Shown here piece by piece: positions 43,001-54,606 of a stretch of DNA of 64,000 nucleotides (positions within the stretch are counted from its first letter, which is position 1; each line of letters starts with the position of its first letter). Below the pieces are notes generated by a model, which saw nothing but the letters and a program-made list of their open reading frames with translations, made no database searches and had not been told where the DNA came from. Source of the stretch: Daphnia carinata (Eukaryota > Arthropoda > Branchiopoda > Diplostraca > Daphniidae). Location: NCBI RefSeq assembly GCF_022539665.2, contig NC_081332.1, forward strand, positions 7,716,303 to 7,780,302, in the 5' to 3' direction. The translations under genes were made by a program, and so were the position numbers.

Positions 43001-44857
43001 TACATTCAAACAGCATCAAATATATGTTACAATATCTACATTGAATATATATAGAAGTGTCAGTTTCAATATCTACAAAAACACATCAAATATATTCAAT
43101 GTGTATATCAGTTTCATGTGAATATATATGTTATAGAATCAGTTTCAATATCTACATTCAAACAGCATCAAATATACGTGTATTCAATGTGAATATAGTG
43201 TTATAGAATCAGTTTCAATGATCTACATTCAAACAGCATCAAATATACGTGTATTCAATGTGAATATAGTGTTATAGAATCTACATTCAAACAGCATTAA
43301 ATATACATGTATTCAATGTGAATATAGTGTGATACAGTGAGTTTCAATATCTACATTCAAACAGCATCAAATATATTCAAACAGCATCAAATATACGTGT
43401 ATTCAATGTGAATATAGTCAAATATTATTGAATACAGTGAGTTTCAATATCTACATTCAAACAGCATCAAATATACGTGTATTCAATGTGAATATAGTGT
43501 TATAGAATCAGTTTCAATATCTACATTCAAACAGCATCAAATATACGTGTATTCAATGTGAATATAGTGTTATAGAATTCATGAAATATAGTTTCAATAT
43601 GAATATGATCTACATTACATTCAAAAACAGCATCAAATATACGTGTATTCAATGTGAATATAGTGTTATAGAATCAGTTTCATGATCTACATTCAAACAG
43701 CATCAAATATACGTGTATTCAATGTGAATATAGTGTGATACAGTAAGTTTCAAATAATATCTACATTCAAACAGCATCAAATATACGTGTATTCAATGTG
43801 AATATAGTGTTAAAATGAGTTTCAATGATCTACATTCAAACAGCATCAAATATACGTGTATTCAATGTGAATATAGTGTTATAGAATCAGTTTCAATATC
43901 TACATTCAAACAGCATCAAATATACGTGTATTCAATGTGAATATAGTGTTATAGACAATCAGTTTCAATATCTACATTCAAACAGCATCAAATATACGTG
44001 TATTCAATGTGAATATAGTGTTATAGAATCAGTTTCATGATCTACATTCAACAGCATCAAATATACGTGTATTCAATGTGAATATAGTGTTATAGAATCA
44101 GTTTCATGATCTACATTCAAACAGCATCAAATATATCCATGTGAATATATATAGAATGAGTTTCAATGATCTACATTGCATCAAATATACGTGTAATATG
44201 TGAATATAGTGTTATAGAATCAGTTTCAATATCTACATTCAACAGCATCAAATATACGTGTATTCAATGTGAATATAGTGTGATACAATGAGTTTCAATA
44301 TCTACATTGAAACAGCATCAAATATACGTGTATTCAATGTGAATATAGTGTTATAGAATCAGTTTCATGATCTACATTCAACAGCATCAAATATACGTGT
44401 ATTCAATGTGAATATAGTGTTATAGAATCTCTTTCATGATCTACATTCAAACAGCATCAAATATACGTGTATTCAATGTGAATATAGTGTGATACAGTGA
44501 TTTTCAATATCTACATTAAAACAGCATCAAATATACGTGTATTCAATGTGAATATAGTGTTATACAGAATCAGTTTCAATGATCTACATTCAAACAGCAT
44601 CAAATATACGTGTATTCAATGTGAATATAGTGTTATAGAGTCAGTTTCAATATCTACATTCAAACAGCATCAAGTATACGTGTATTCAATGTGAATATAG
44701 TGTTATAGAATCAGTTTCATGATCTACATTCAAACAGCATCAAATATACGTCTATTCAATGTGAATATAGTGTTATAGAATCAGTTTCATGATCTACATT
44801 CAAACAGCATCAAATATACGGGTATTAAATGTGAATATAGTGTGATACAGTGAGTTA
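40081..44857 (+). repeat. 70-bp satellite, block C, with scrambled portion
   Basis: Regular 70-bp units to about 42180, then many rearranged units to about 44200: truncated repeats, partial duplications (CAATTATACGTGTAT twice near 42001), and units of odd length (42180-42260, 42860-43130, 43590-43640, 44130-44210). Regular units return up to the LTR at 44858. No genes. Confidence 0.95.
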
Positions 44858-45663
44858 TGTAAAGCATTCTTTTAGTGATTGAAAAGAATGACTTTACTTT
44901 ATTAAAGACAAATTGTAATAAGAAAAATGAACTCGGGAAAGCGTTATCACAATGTCGAATATATTTTATTCTAATAGGCCAAAGATAATAAAAGCATTAC
45001 ACAGATATAAGATATAAATGGGAAACGGAAATACAAAATGGAGTCAGGCGAATTTAGTCTTACCGTCACCGCTGTGGCGAAGATGGAATAAAGATGTCAA
45101 ACGTTGAAAGAGAAAAGATAAGGAATAACGGGACTTGTCGGTCGCACAAAAAGCGATGAAGACACTCACAATAATTATTGAATAAGAACAAATTAAACTC
45201 ACTATATTTGAAGAAAATAATAGCACTTGGAGCACTAAGAATGAGAGCTGGAACTAGAACTGGAACTAGAACAAGAGAGAGCTGAAGAACTGTGGAACTA
45301 ACTTTTGGGAACAAAAAGGGTATCCTTTTATACGTTTTACATGTTTGAGGGAAACATAGCATTTCCGACAGATGAGCTCCGGATATAAGTTATTGAATAT
45401 CTCACGCAGCAACATTTCTTATTCATGGAAATGTATGGCGCGATGTTCTACGCATTAAGCTCATCCAATCAGCAATAAGCAGGATGTAAAGTATAATATA
45501 AAAATAGAATTCAAAGAAATGTCAATGACACTTGAATTACTATATTTATAATGTATAGTTTAAATATAATGCATAACAAACATAATATATAATTTTAATA
45601 TAAAGAAAACAAACAATGAAGATAAAATATAATCAAAAGTTGTATTTTGGTGACTTCGTTACA
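44858..45663 (-). repeat. 3' LTR of 12-kb Gypsy element
   Basis: TGTAAAGCAT...CTTCGTTACA on +. It matches 56048-56853 at 796 of 806 positions. Short frames of 63 and 98 codons occur identically in both LTRs and are not genes. A TATA-like TATAAAAGG occurs on the element strand near 45325. Confidence 0.95.
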
Positions 45664-45671
45664 TCACTCCC
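45664..45671 (-). other. Polypurine tract, 12-kb element
   Basis: GGGAGTGA on the element strand, directly before the 3' LTR start TGTAACG. Confidence 0.6.
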
Positions 45672-45696
45672 GGCGGTGCGAGATTACGTCCCGTAA

Positions 45697-46572
45697 TCAG
45701 ACTTGGTAAGCGAAATCAGGCTCCGGTTCTTGAATTGGGCGACAGCATAACTTGCTGATAAGTCCGAAAAATCCACAGCCATAACAAATGCGTAAGAAAA
45801 GTAGACCCAGGAGGCATAGTACACCGATGAAGAAATAATTTTTAATAGTTTCCCACCAGCTGGTATAACTAGCCCCTCCAGATGCGGATAATAAGACCTT
45901 GGTGACACTTGGACGATTATTGGTTGAAAACTCACTCGGCGAATGTTCATTCATAGCTGCGGCAATATCAGCCATTATACTCATATGATCCATAATAGTT
46001 TCACTATACGCAGGGTTACTTTTATGTTCATAATCAAAAAATTTCACGTCTTCATACCGAAAAGAATGCGCAAGAGTTTGTATTGGTAACACGATACTTG
46101 CGTTCACAGGCTTCCAAGTGTTATTGCGAAACGCATAAGGTATGTCATTGAAGTTCACAAATCCATTTGTCCAATAACACGGCGAATATTTAACGAGTTC
46201 CCAACCGTTCAGGTTAATTGTATAATTTTAAAATTTTGGTTGCGGTCCGCAAGACGTTACGACTGTTTCGAAAGTCACATTTAAAGGTTTACACGAGATG
46301 ACAATGGCGGTTTTTCCTAAGGCTTGCAATTTTGTGCACTTGGGTAGATCTAGATGTGAAGGAGCTAACCAGCCATTATATTGTGCTGCAATAATTGCTC
46401 TTACATGTTTCGCATTTCTTGAATCACACTGTAAGATTTGAATTAATCGTGATAATTCATTTTCATGGTCCGTAAGTTGATCACGAACATATTGTAAAGT
46501 AGCGGGATGGTCCAAATTTTGGCCGCCAGGTGGCGCGAGGTCTGCCAATGTTATTGTCGACAAATTTTCCAT
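45697..46572 (-). pseudogene. env: Envelope-like glycoprotein remnant (C-terminal half)
   Basis: One frame with an internal TAA at 46228-46230. It contains a conserved Cys pattern (VVTSCGPQPKF before the stop; CYWTNGFVNFND after it) that lines up with CGYQPFF and CFWNGQYVNLND in env of copies A and B. A membrane span lies near 45830-45770, followed by a Cys-rich tail (CYGCGFF...CCRPIQ). No signal peptide, surface domain, furin site or beta-trefoil part is found upstream, so the N-terminal half has been deleted or replaced by 46573-48600. Confidence 0.65.
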
Positions 46573-46696
46573 GATGGCCGCCGTTGTAACGAAGAGTTTT
46601 GATTGACCGAGAATATTAAAGGCATCAGATTTCTTTGAACAAGAGTTTTGTATGGGAATACAACGCGGTTGAAAAGTTAAAAAGGAAGTTAAAAAG

Positions 46697-46882
46697 TTCC
46701 AAGGAAATTTGCGCTATCTTCTCATCCCGCATAGTTGCCGATTTTCCTATTCCTCTACATAATAAATCGGAGCGGAAAATTTTTTTTAGAGCCTATAGCT
46801 GCTGCAGCTGCCGCCGTAGCGCCCTTGAATATTTTCCGCTCCGATTTAAAAAGTAGATAAGGAAGCGCAAATTTCCTTGGAA
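46697..46882. repeat. MITE-like inverted-repeat insertion, 186 bp
   Basis: The ends TTCCAAGGAAATTTGCGCT and their reverse complement form a near-perfect 20-bp terminal inverted repeat. Inside, a perfect 17-bp inverted repeat (46764-46780 and 46830-46846) flanks a short GC-rich core with GCTGCTGCAGC. It is non-coding and probably a non-autonomous DNA element. The family is unknown. Confidence 0.7.
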
Positions 46883-47059
46883 TAAAAATTTGCCGTTTTT
46901 AACTCAATATTATAGTGATTCTGCATACGGCATGATATGCAAAATCTCATATTAGATTATAGTTTAAATGATGCCTTTTTTTTAAGCCCAAAAACGCCCT
47001 CGTAGCCCCATTTATCGTCGCGTACATGAAAGCCAAAGTAGCCCCATTTACTACTGGCC

Positions 47060-47277
47060 CTCTCGACTGTCCGGAAACTTTTGCCTGCTTTTTTAAAGAG
47101 CCTTTCCCGTGAAAGAAAAATTCCCAAAAAAAAATCATGAATAAAACTAATCTTAAGGACAAATTTCATTTTCAGAATCATCTATGTCGGATGATTAGTA
47201 TATTTTTAAGAGTTTAAAGAAAAACCAGTTTTTCCATAAGCCGCTCTCGGCTGTCCGGAAACTTTCGGCAGGTACTG
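47060..47277. repeat. Tc1/mariner-like end sequence, repeated
   Basis: CTCTCGGCTGTCCGGAAACT (47244 on) leads to GGCAGGTACTG at 47277 and then TATATATA, so the opposite strand begins TA-CAGTACC, a Tc1/mariner-type end at a TA site. A related CTCTCGACTGTCCGGAAACT lies at 47060-47079 in the same orientation. No transposase or second inverted end is visible, so this is a remnant at best. Confidence 0.4.
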
Positions 47278-47289
47278 TATATATATAGT

Positions 47290-48600
47290 TGAAATAAAAT
47301 AAAAGGTAAAGAAAGAACAGAAGAGAAGGTAAAAGTAAAAAAAACTTTCCGACGGCTTTGAAAGGTCAAGGGTCTCCCGTCGGCTTTTCAGTAGCCACGC
47401 TACAGCAAAAGATAGGAAAATAAAAGGGTATCGCATTATAACTGTGTTTTGGGCAGAAGGAAAATTTATTTTTAATCGAAAGTGATATTACTGGAAAGAG
47501 GAGAAGATGCTCGTATTTTTCAGAAAGAAATAATTGAAAAAGATGGTTTCGCTTAATTATGCGGAGAAGAAAAGAAACGTATTAAAATATTTACGGCAGA
47601 AAAAGTCCGTGCGCCAAAGGTCAAACTCAGATTTTCGATTTTTTTTCTAAGTCCAACGCAAGGGAAAAAGGACTTTGCTAGAAACAGAGGAGAAAAGAGG
47701 TGAAACATGAACAGGTGGGCGGAGCTAACGCGCTTGGAGGGGGACAAGGAATTTTTGGAAATATGAACGCGAGTGTAAGGGGAGGCTTGTTAGTTATCCT
47801 CTGGCAAAATTGGGGGAGTAAAAATATTTTTTCTTCGCTAGCTGCGAAGTGTTGGAACAAATTCAGTGTTCGCTCGAAAGGGAAAGTGAAAAGAAGTGTA
47901 AAGTGAGAAACGCGTTGTGAAAAAAAAAATCTGGGCGGTGGCTACATTCAAGAAGAAAAAGTGACTTGGAGATGCAGTAGAAGAGGAATTGTGTGTGTAA
48001 AACAATTTGTGCGTTTAGAAGAAAAGTTTTGTTTCTACATCATTGATAGTTTTTCATGTTTGTGCTATTGCCGTTAATGTAATTGTATGAAATAAAGGTT
48101 TAATAAAATGTTCTAAACTTACTCGGTATTCGGATTGTTAATAATGTTATACTTAAGAAAAACGGAACACAGAATTTAAGGGCTTATAATTTTGAAGGAA
48201 AACATTTTTCAAAAACACATAATTTTTAACATCGTTTATAAGATAAAAAGAAAACAAAAGTGAGAAATAGAAATATGAAAATAATTAAGACACAGAAAAG
48301 TAATGATGAATGTTGTCCTTGTCTTTTCCTTTCTCTTTTTTTTTCTTTAACTCAGAGGTTATCCTCTTTGTTATTATTATTATTAGTGAATTCTGTAGTA
48401 GCATGTTTTGTGCATTCGCTATAACTTTATTTTTTTTATTTTTTTTTAAATTATTATTGAGAAAGAATTAAGACAAGACAAGCGTAAGATTAAAAAGTTG
48501 TATATAATGAATAATAATATGAAGAAAACAAGAGATACAATTATAAAAGAAATGAATATGGAAAAAAAACAAAACAAAAATAATAGTATAACGAAAACAA
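47290..48600. other. Non-coding stretch in 12-kb element
   Basis: No convincing gene. AT-rich with homopolymers. AATAAA-type sequences occur on + near 48092 and 48105 after a stretch that reads like a 3' UTR. The N-terminal half of env would be expected about here but is not found on either strand. It may be foreign insertion DNA. Confidence 0.5.
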
Positions 48601-48610
48601 TAATGAAAGG

Positions 48611-49183
48611 TCAATCATCAATAGTCACGACAATCGGGCCATTGGGGCGTCTTCCGGCCCGTCCGCAGGTAGGGCAGACGTCTTGTATCCACCATTGGGA
48701 TAGCGCCCAATTTGGTGGTGGCGGCATGCGGTTCTGTGGGTCAAGCTCTAAAATTGCTTGAAGGTTTTCCACCGCTCCTTGCCAATTCTCCTCGTATAAA
48801 GCGTTTAGTAGCGCCAATCTTAAAACTCCGGTGCGAAGGTAAAGTTCATGAAGATTTAAATCGCGTCGGGTAGGCCAGGTGGGGCGTGTGGGTTCCGGCA
48901 TAAGTGTAGCGATTGGCCTTACGCGCACCGGGTTGAATCTTGTTTGAGGTGGAGCCGGGTTGGGCTGGACCCGGGGTGGAGCACGGATCCGGATACGGAA
49001 TGGCAAAGTCACTTGCGGTGGGAAAGGTACCCGGGGCGGAACAGGTGGAGGGGTAATGCGGTTAGATGGCCCCGCTTCCGGCTCATCGAAATCAATTGGC
49101 CTTAGCCGCCAAGCACTGTTGGAACTATGCCGACGAGTGGTGTACGGGGAAAGCCGATAATCTCCCGTATGGTCCTTAGACAT
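48611..49183 (-). CDS. Pro/Arg-rich ORF with C-terminal CxxC, unknown
   Basis: 190 codons from ATG 49183; the frame is also open upstream to 49465, but that part is AT-rich and lysine/asparagine-rich and less gene-like. The middle is Pro/Arg-rich (PPPVPPRVPFPPQVTLPF). The C-terminal part is compact and helical (LRLALLNALYEENWQGAVE) and ends with VCPTCGRAGRRPNGP, a possible half zinc site. It lies between pol and env on the element strand and is uninterrupted in a copy whose other genes are broken. Its GC content is higher than its surroundings. I do not recognise it. Confidence 0.55.
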   Translation of the reverse strand: MSKDHTGDYRLSPYTTRRHSSNSAWRLRPIDFDEPEAGPSNRITPPPVPPRVPFPPQVTLPFRIRIRAPPRVQPNPAPPQTRFNPVRVRPIATLMPEPTRPTWPTRRDLNLHELYLRTGVLRLALLNALYEENWQGAVENLQAILELDPQNRMPPPPNWALSQWWIQDVCPTCGRAGRRPNGPIVVTIDD

Positions 49184-49687
49184 TTTGTTAAAATGATTTT
49201 TCAAGACTTGTGAGAAAGGATTGATCCCTTTCCTTGCGCCCACGTTTGTTATATAGGCAAAAAGTGTCATTGTCAGCTTTCTTGAAATAACTTTTAATGT
49301 TTCTTCTTGATGTTGTAAGCAATTCTTTGTTTTGTTTTTGCTTTTGTTTCTGAATCCATTTTTGTTGCAAAGCAAACGAAGAGATAACCATATATGGGTA
49401 ACATGAAGAAGGGAATTGATTACAATTTCCAAGAAGTACAAGCATATATATAAAAAAAATTTCATTTATAATAAACATATATAACAGAATTAACAATTCG
49501 TACAACTTAAAAATAACTATAAGAAACAGACAAAAATTGTCGTCAAATTCTATTTATATATATTTGAAAATATATATATATATTGAACTGTATTCGCAAC
49601 CTTGCCGTTCGCTTATCCAATTTCTAATACAGTAGTGTATAAAGGATAAGTATATTGTTTGTCGGATAAGCGCAAGAGCAAGAGATA

Positions 49688-50292
49688 CTAAAAGTTGACA
49701 AAAGGACACATGAATAGAGTCATAAGAAAAATAACACATACACAAAAGGAATAATATAATAGGCCAGAGAGAGAAGTTCCAGAATCTTGTGAACTCCGTT
49801 GAATGAAATCCGTCTTCATTGGGATTTCCATAGAATTTTGTTGATTTTCCCTTGCTTGAAATTGCTGGTTTTCAAATCCATTTCCGGTGTGTATTTTCAT
49901 CTCTTCATCCAGAAGTGCGTTGTTTACGAGAGAACGGTTTACAATTTCTTGGACATCACACAAATCATTAAACTCATCTATAAGCCCATCCTCGTTTTTT
50001 GATACATCAATTGTTTGGGTTGAAATCGTTTTACGAAATCGACTCTCAAACTCAAACGGGGTCTCAAATGGTGGACAATGTTCGGTCTTCCAAACCATTG
50101 TTTCGTACAAAGGTTTTAATCTGTTAACGTGAGTACGTTGACAGATATAAGAGTTATCCGCTAATCTACAGTATTATTAGAATACACTTTTACTACCCTA
50201 TATGGTCCTTTATATTTCGAAGTGAATTTCCTGCTATCCCCATCTTTAACTACGCGAATATCCAATAACACTCTATCGCCTACCACATATCG
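49688..50292 (-). pseudogene. pol: Pol C-terminal tail, 12-kb element
   Basis: After a stop at the integrase deletion, the same frame reads VVGDRVLLDIRVVKDG and KYKGPYRVVKVY, the GPF/Y-type C-terminal module. One base is missing near 50170, after which RTHVNRLKPLYETM is read in another frame, then an acidic and Gln/Asn-rich tail of about 120 residues ending at 49688. The hydrophobic last 20 residues are probably chance coding. Confidence 0.65.
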
Positions 50293-51480
50293 TCAAAAAT
50301 ATCGAAATAATTTTGAAGTGAAATTAGTCCCACGATCAGAAAGAATTGCTTTTGGCATCCCATGACGTACAATTATAGTATTATATATACACTCGGCTGT
50401 TGTTAACGCAGTTTGATCTTTTAAAGCAACTGCTTCTACCCATCGACTAAAATAATCAGTAATAACTAAAATATAACTATTTCCGTTAGGCGAAATCGGA
50501 GTGATAGGCCCTAAAAAGTCCATTCCAATTACTTGAAAAGGAGCTTTGGCGACTTCATGAGGGTGCAAAACTGCTCTATATGTAGAGGAAGTGTTAGCTA
50601 TACATATTTCGCAAGCTTGGCAATACTCCTTAATATCGCCCCTCATGTTAGGCCAATAATAATGGTTTTTTACTTTTAAATACGTCTTATAAAATGCTAA
50701 ATGCCCTCCCATCGGTGCGTCGTGTAATTCCTTGAGCACTAGATGGCGGAGCGCTACAGGTAACACCAATTGATAATTTACGTCGCTGCGCTTGCTATTT
50801 GACAAAGGCAACTCATGCCGATAAAGAGTACCTTCGATGACTTCAAAATATTCAATTTCTTTTACCCAATCTGGCCTAGTTTGTTGAAAAATTTCATCCA
50901 ATCCTCCTTTCTCTAAATAATTCCTAATAGCTATACAAAGTTCATCTTCTAATTGTTTCTCACAAATAAACTTAATATTTTTCCCAGTTTGAATACTCAC
51001 CACCTTTAAACGTGACAAACAGTCAGCATTTTGGTGAATACGACCAGGCCTATACTTTAACTCATAATTGGTCGCAGCTAATAATATAGCCCATCGTCCT
51101 AATCTCCCATTGTTATCTTTTTGATCCTTAAGCCACTGTAGTGGACGATGATCACTAATAATCTCGAATGGCTTATCCAAAAGATAATGTCGAAAATGTT
51201 TAATTGAATCAATCACTGCTAAAGCTTCTTTCTCTGTAGTGGCATATTTCATCTCAGCTTTTGTTAATTGTCTACTGGAATACGCTATCGGATGTTCGTG
51301 GCCATTTTGTATCTGCGAAAGTACCGCTCCTATTCCATAATCACATGCGTCTGTGAAAAGTAAAAATTTTTCATTGAAATTGGGGTAAACTAATACTGGG
51401 GGCGTAACGAGAGAAGTTCGTAATTTTTCAAAGGCATTTTGCTCCCCAGTACCCCAAACAAAAGGTTTTTTTGCTAAGGT
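50293..51480 (-). pseudogene. pol: RNase H and truncated integrase, 12-kb element
   Basis: The frame opens near 51480, just past a run of seven T on + (51466-51472) that carries the frameshift from RT. RNase H: FTDACDYGIGAVLSQI, EKEALAVIDSI, ISDHRPLQWL, HQNADCLSRL. Integrase: zinc-binding HLAFYKTYLKVKNHYYW and CQACEIC, first Asp in GMDFLGPI, second in LSDRGTNFTSKLF. There the core stops: about 100 residues including the catalytic Glu are missing and the frame resumes in the C-terminal module. Confidence 0.85.
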
Positions 51481-53305
51481 CTTTATGAGTTAATCTGGTC
51501 AATGGCTTAGCTATTGATCCAAAATTTTGAATAAATCTCCTATAATATCCGGCTAATCCCAAAAATGATCTTACTTCGTCTACAAAAGAAGGTGCTTTAT
51601 AATTCACTATTTTATCGATTTTCCCTGGATCTGGCTTAATTCCTTCAGTCGAAATGACATGGCCTAAATAATTTACCGATCGTTTAATAAACTGGCATTT
51701 TTTTAGTTTTAATTTTAAATTTGCATCCTGTAGTAGTTGAAAAATTTCCCGAATATCCCTCAAATGGTCCTCGAAATTATCCGGAAAGATTATTACATCA
51801 TCCAAATAAACTAATGCCTTACTTCCCAAAACGTCTTTCAGTACATAATTCATTAGTCTTTGAAATGTGGCAGGTGCATTGCACAAGCCAAATGCCATAC
51901 GCTTAAATTCGTATAGATTATTTTCTACCACAAATGCTGTTTTTTCTATAGCTGGCTCACCTACCTGAATTTGCCAATATCCCGCAGCTAAGTCGAGAGT
52001 AGTAAAAAATTTCTTTCCATACAATTTATCCAATGTTTCATCTATCCTTGGCATAGGAAACGAATCTTTCTTTGTGATACTATTTAATTTCCGATAATCG
52101 ATGCAAAACCTGACTTCTCCACATTTTTTCTCAACTAAAACCACAGGTGAAGCCCATGGCGAATGCGAGTATTGAATTACATTCGCATCAAGCATTTCTT
52201 GTACCTTATCCTCCAATAATTTTCTTTGATTATTTGTAACTCTATATGGGCGTTGTCGAATAGGGCCTCGTCCCTGTGTATCAAAATGTTTTATAAGATC
52301 TGTGTTGCCTAATTCTGAATCTTTTGCAGCGAACAAGTCATGAAAGTCATTTAATAATTTAGCGAGCTGTGTTTGAAATTCGTGGTCGACCTCCGGAATT
52401 ACAATAGGCTCTTTTACTACGTTAGGCCTGTCGTCAACTTTATTTAAAGAAATTTTTCCAATCGTTCGAGTAGTAACTTCGATGCCACCTAACTTCGTAT
52501 CCCTGGGAATTTTGACTTGATTTAACGAATGATTTTCAACTAGAATATTATATTTTCCATCTCTCGATACTTTTCCTACGAACTCCTCAATAAAAACGCC
52601 GGCCGGCAAATCTCCTGCTGGGGTAAATATAAAAGCTGTATTCGGCGGAACAAACGGAAATGACCCTTTCATTTGCGCGGCAATTACTAGCGACGTCTGA
52701 CGAGATAACGTCGTCTTTTTGACCGAAGTAACTGCCATGTCCGGAATGCTAGAAATAGCTGATCCCTGCTTATCTCTTGCTAAATAAATGCTCTTGGCTT
52801 CTCCATCAAGCCGAAATCCGTGTTTCTGGATCGCGTCCCATCCAAGGATACAGTCCTCAGAAACACCATTTGTAACAATAAACTCTTGTTCCAAAACTAA
52901 CTCTCCGTATCGCACGGGCAAAGTAACGCTCCCCAGCGTGTGTAATTTTTTCTCCCCTACATCGTATAAATCAAAATCAAGTTGACTGCAGATCACTTGA
53001 CCTCTTTGGGGTAATTTCTTAAATAATTTCTCATGAATAATACTCTTAGACGCTCCTGTATCGAATAATGCTTGAAATGGGATCTGATGAATTTTCAATG
53101 GAATTCTCGGTGTCGATTCATTCGTTATGGTTGTTAATTTTGCGACTTGTCGGGATTTACACGGAGGCTCCCTATCAACTGACCCGAAGTTACAGTTGAT
53201 ACCTATTGGTTTCCCTGATTCGGAGGCGGACCTGGAATGTTAGGCCTACTCTGGTTTTTTGCCTTTGAACAGTTGTTTGATTTATGGCCAATTTCCCGAC
53301 ATGAA
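51428..53305 (-). pseudogene. pol: Aspartic protease and reverse transcriptase, 12-kb element
   Basis: Protease ALFDTGASKSII (about 53065) and CILGWDAIQKHGF; RT motifs FCIDYRKLNSIT, TTLDLAAGYWQIQ, MAFGLCNAPATFQ and catalytic YLDD (about 51805), LKKCQFIKRSVNYLGHVIS. The frame is already open upstream of 53203 and overlaps the nucleocapsid frame, so Pol would be reached by a -1 shift there. It runs off frame after 51470. Confidence 0.88.
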
Positions 53306-53793
53306 TAGCATATTGGTGGCTGAGCTTGTTCCAAACTTTGCCGTTGATATTTGTAACAATTTGTCTGAGAATGACCCTTATATCCACAAAAATTGCAAAT
53401 CAGCTGTGGCTGTGTAGGCTTATGGTGGGAATCACCAGCTGGTTTTGAAAAAGAGGTTTTATGAGCTGTAGGCCTATCCGGGAATTTATTGAAAGGTTGT
53501 GCGCCATTGTTATTGTTATTCTGCAGCGGAGGTCTCCAGTTCCTATCCTGGTTACTGTTACTAGTTTGGAACGAAACTTGCTTCTTATACGGTGCGCTTG
53601 ATACGTTTTTATCAAATTGCAATTGCCTTACCGCTTGCGTTAGCTCAAGAAGTGCGCTCTTAATTTCCTCCTTTTCAGTTTTTGGGTCATCGACTTGTTT
53701 GCTTCCCTGTCTGATATTTGCTACGGCATTTTTGACGAATTCTTTTTGCTCCAATATTATTTCCTTTAGTTCTTTTAATTCTGCGTCTTTGGT
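53203..53793 (-). CDS. gag: Gag nucleocapsid with two zinc knuckles, 12-kb element
   Basis: Open from 53793, where it overlaps the capsid frame by 19 nt in the -1 register. A short coiled segment (KEEIKSALLELTQAVRQL) and a Gln/Asn-rich linker lead to CNFCGYKGHSQTNC and CYSCREIGHKSNNC, both CX2CX4HX4C, then a Pro-rich end. Whether the change of frame from capsid is a mutation or a programmed shift cannot be told; no classical slippery heptamer is obvious in the overlap. Confidence 0.75.
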   Translation of the reverse strand, partial: TKDAELKELKEIILEQKEFVKNAVANIRQGSKQVDDPKTEKEEIKSALLELTQAVRQLQFDKNVSSAPYKKQVSFQTSNSNQDRNWRPPLQNNNNNGAQPFNKFPDRPTAHKTSFSKPAGDSHHKPTQPQLICNFCGYKGHSQTNCYKYQRQSLEQAQPPICYSCREIGHKSNNCSKAKNQSRPNIPGPPPNQGNQ

Positions 53794-54425
53794 TCAGGAG
53801 GCTCAGTCACTGCCCTAATAAAATCATGTTTTTCCCTATCCGTTTCCATGGCCTCCAGTCGCAATGCATACATTGCCGAAATAAGATCATTAAAATTCTT
53901 AAATTCTTTATATTTAACTTTCGATTGTAATTTGGAATCCAACCCCTCTATAAATTTTTGCATAAGAATTATAGCAAAAGATGCTTCTGAATAGCCTACA
54001 GGATATGCGCGTTTGAAAATTTCCTGCAAACGATGAGCATATTCTATAATCTTTTCCCCTGGCTTACGCTTAGCTTTATTAAACTTCTTTTGATAAAAAT
54101 CAGCATTTTCGTTACCATGAAAATGATCAAGAAGAGATTCTTTAATTAAAGCATAGTTGTGAGGATGACCCTTCAAAGTTGCCTGAATAATCGAGAAAGC
54201 TTTATCAGCCAATTTTGCCCTTGACATCTGAATAATTTTCCCCTCAGACCAACCTGATCCTTCTACTATACTTTCAAAAGATTCTAACCAGGAGTCAAAA
54301 CGCACAAGGGGATTTCCAGAAAAAGAAGGAAGTAGCTGTAAACGGGAAAAAGTGTGTTGATTATTTTGGAAATCGTTCAAATCATCGACTGTGGCCGCTC
54401 TTGATGGAGAACAAGATTCCGCCAT
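53775..54425 (-). CDS. gag: Gag capsid, 12-kb element
   Basis: ATG 54425 is the first good start (MAESCSPSRAATVDD); the frame extends nine codons further upstream. It holds the retrotransposon Gag domain: LPSFSGNPLVRFDSWLESFE, HFHGNENADFYQKKF, KPGEKIIEYAHRLQEIF, QKFIEGLDSKLQSKV. It ends at TAA 53775-53777 inside the overlap with the nucleocapsid frame. It would form the particle shell. Confidence 0.82.
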   Translation of the reverse strand: MAESCSPSRAATVDDLNDFQNNQHTFSRLQLLPSFSGNPLVRFDSWLESFESIVEGSGWSEGKIIQMSRAKLADKAFSIIQATLKGHPHNYALIKESLLDHFHGNENADFYQKKFNKAKRKPGEKIIEYAHRLQEIFKRAYPVGYSEASFAIILMQKFIEGLDSKLQSKVKYKEFKNFNDLISAMYALRLEAMETDREKHDFIRAVTEPPEPKTQN

Positions 54426-54606
54426 GTTTGGATTAAATTTTAAAAAATTCAAAGTTCTTCCCTGTGAATTCTGAGGGTGTTCTGAAATGTTGTTCGTAAT
54501 TGCCTTAAATTCGTAATTAAATTAAATTCCTCTGCGTTGTATCCGGTTGGCTGGGTGGGCAGGCTCGAGGACAGGGTAAAGGGTACGTAGGACAGTGTAG
54601 GGTTTG

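Noticed and set aside
42864-44694. Short + strand open frames inside satellite (for example 42864-43121, 44497-44694)
   Set aside because: They follow the repeat period, change with indels, and encode the same meaningless repeats (HSNSIKYT, FKQHQIYV).
45044-45362. Two - strand frames (63 and 98 codons) in the LTR, repeated at 56234-56552
   Set aside because: They are present only because the LTR is duplicated; Phe/Ser/Leu-rich and not coding-like.
47700-47906. 68-codon + strand frame as a counterpart of the spliced opposite-strand gene in copies A/B
   Set aside because: No sequence similarity to those exons, no matching intron, and low complexity.
53775-53793. Programmed -1 frameshift site between capsid and nucleocapsid
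   Set aside because: No classical slippery heptamer or clear downstream structure is visible in the 19-nt overlap. Left open rather than called.
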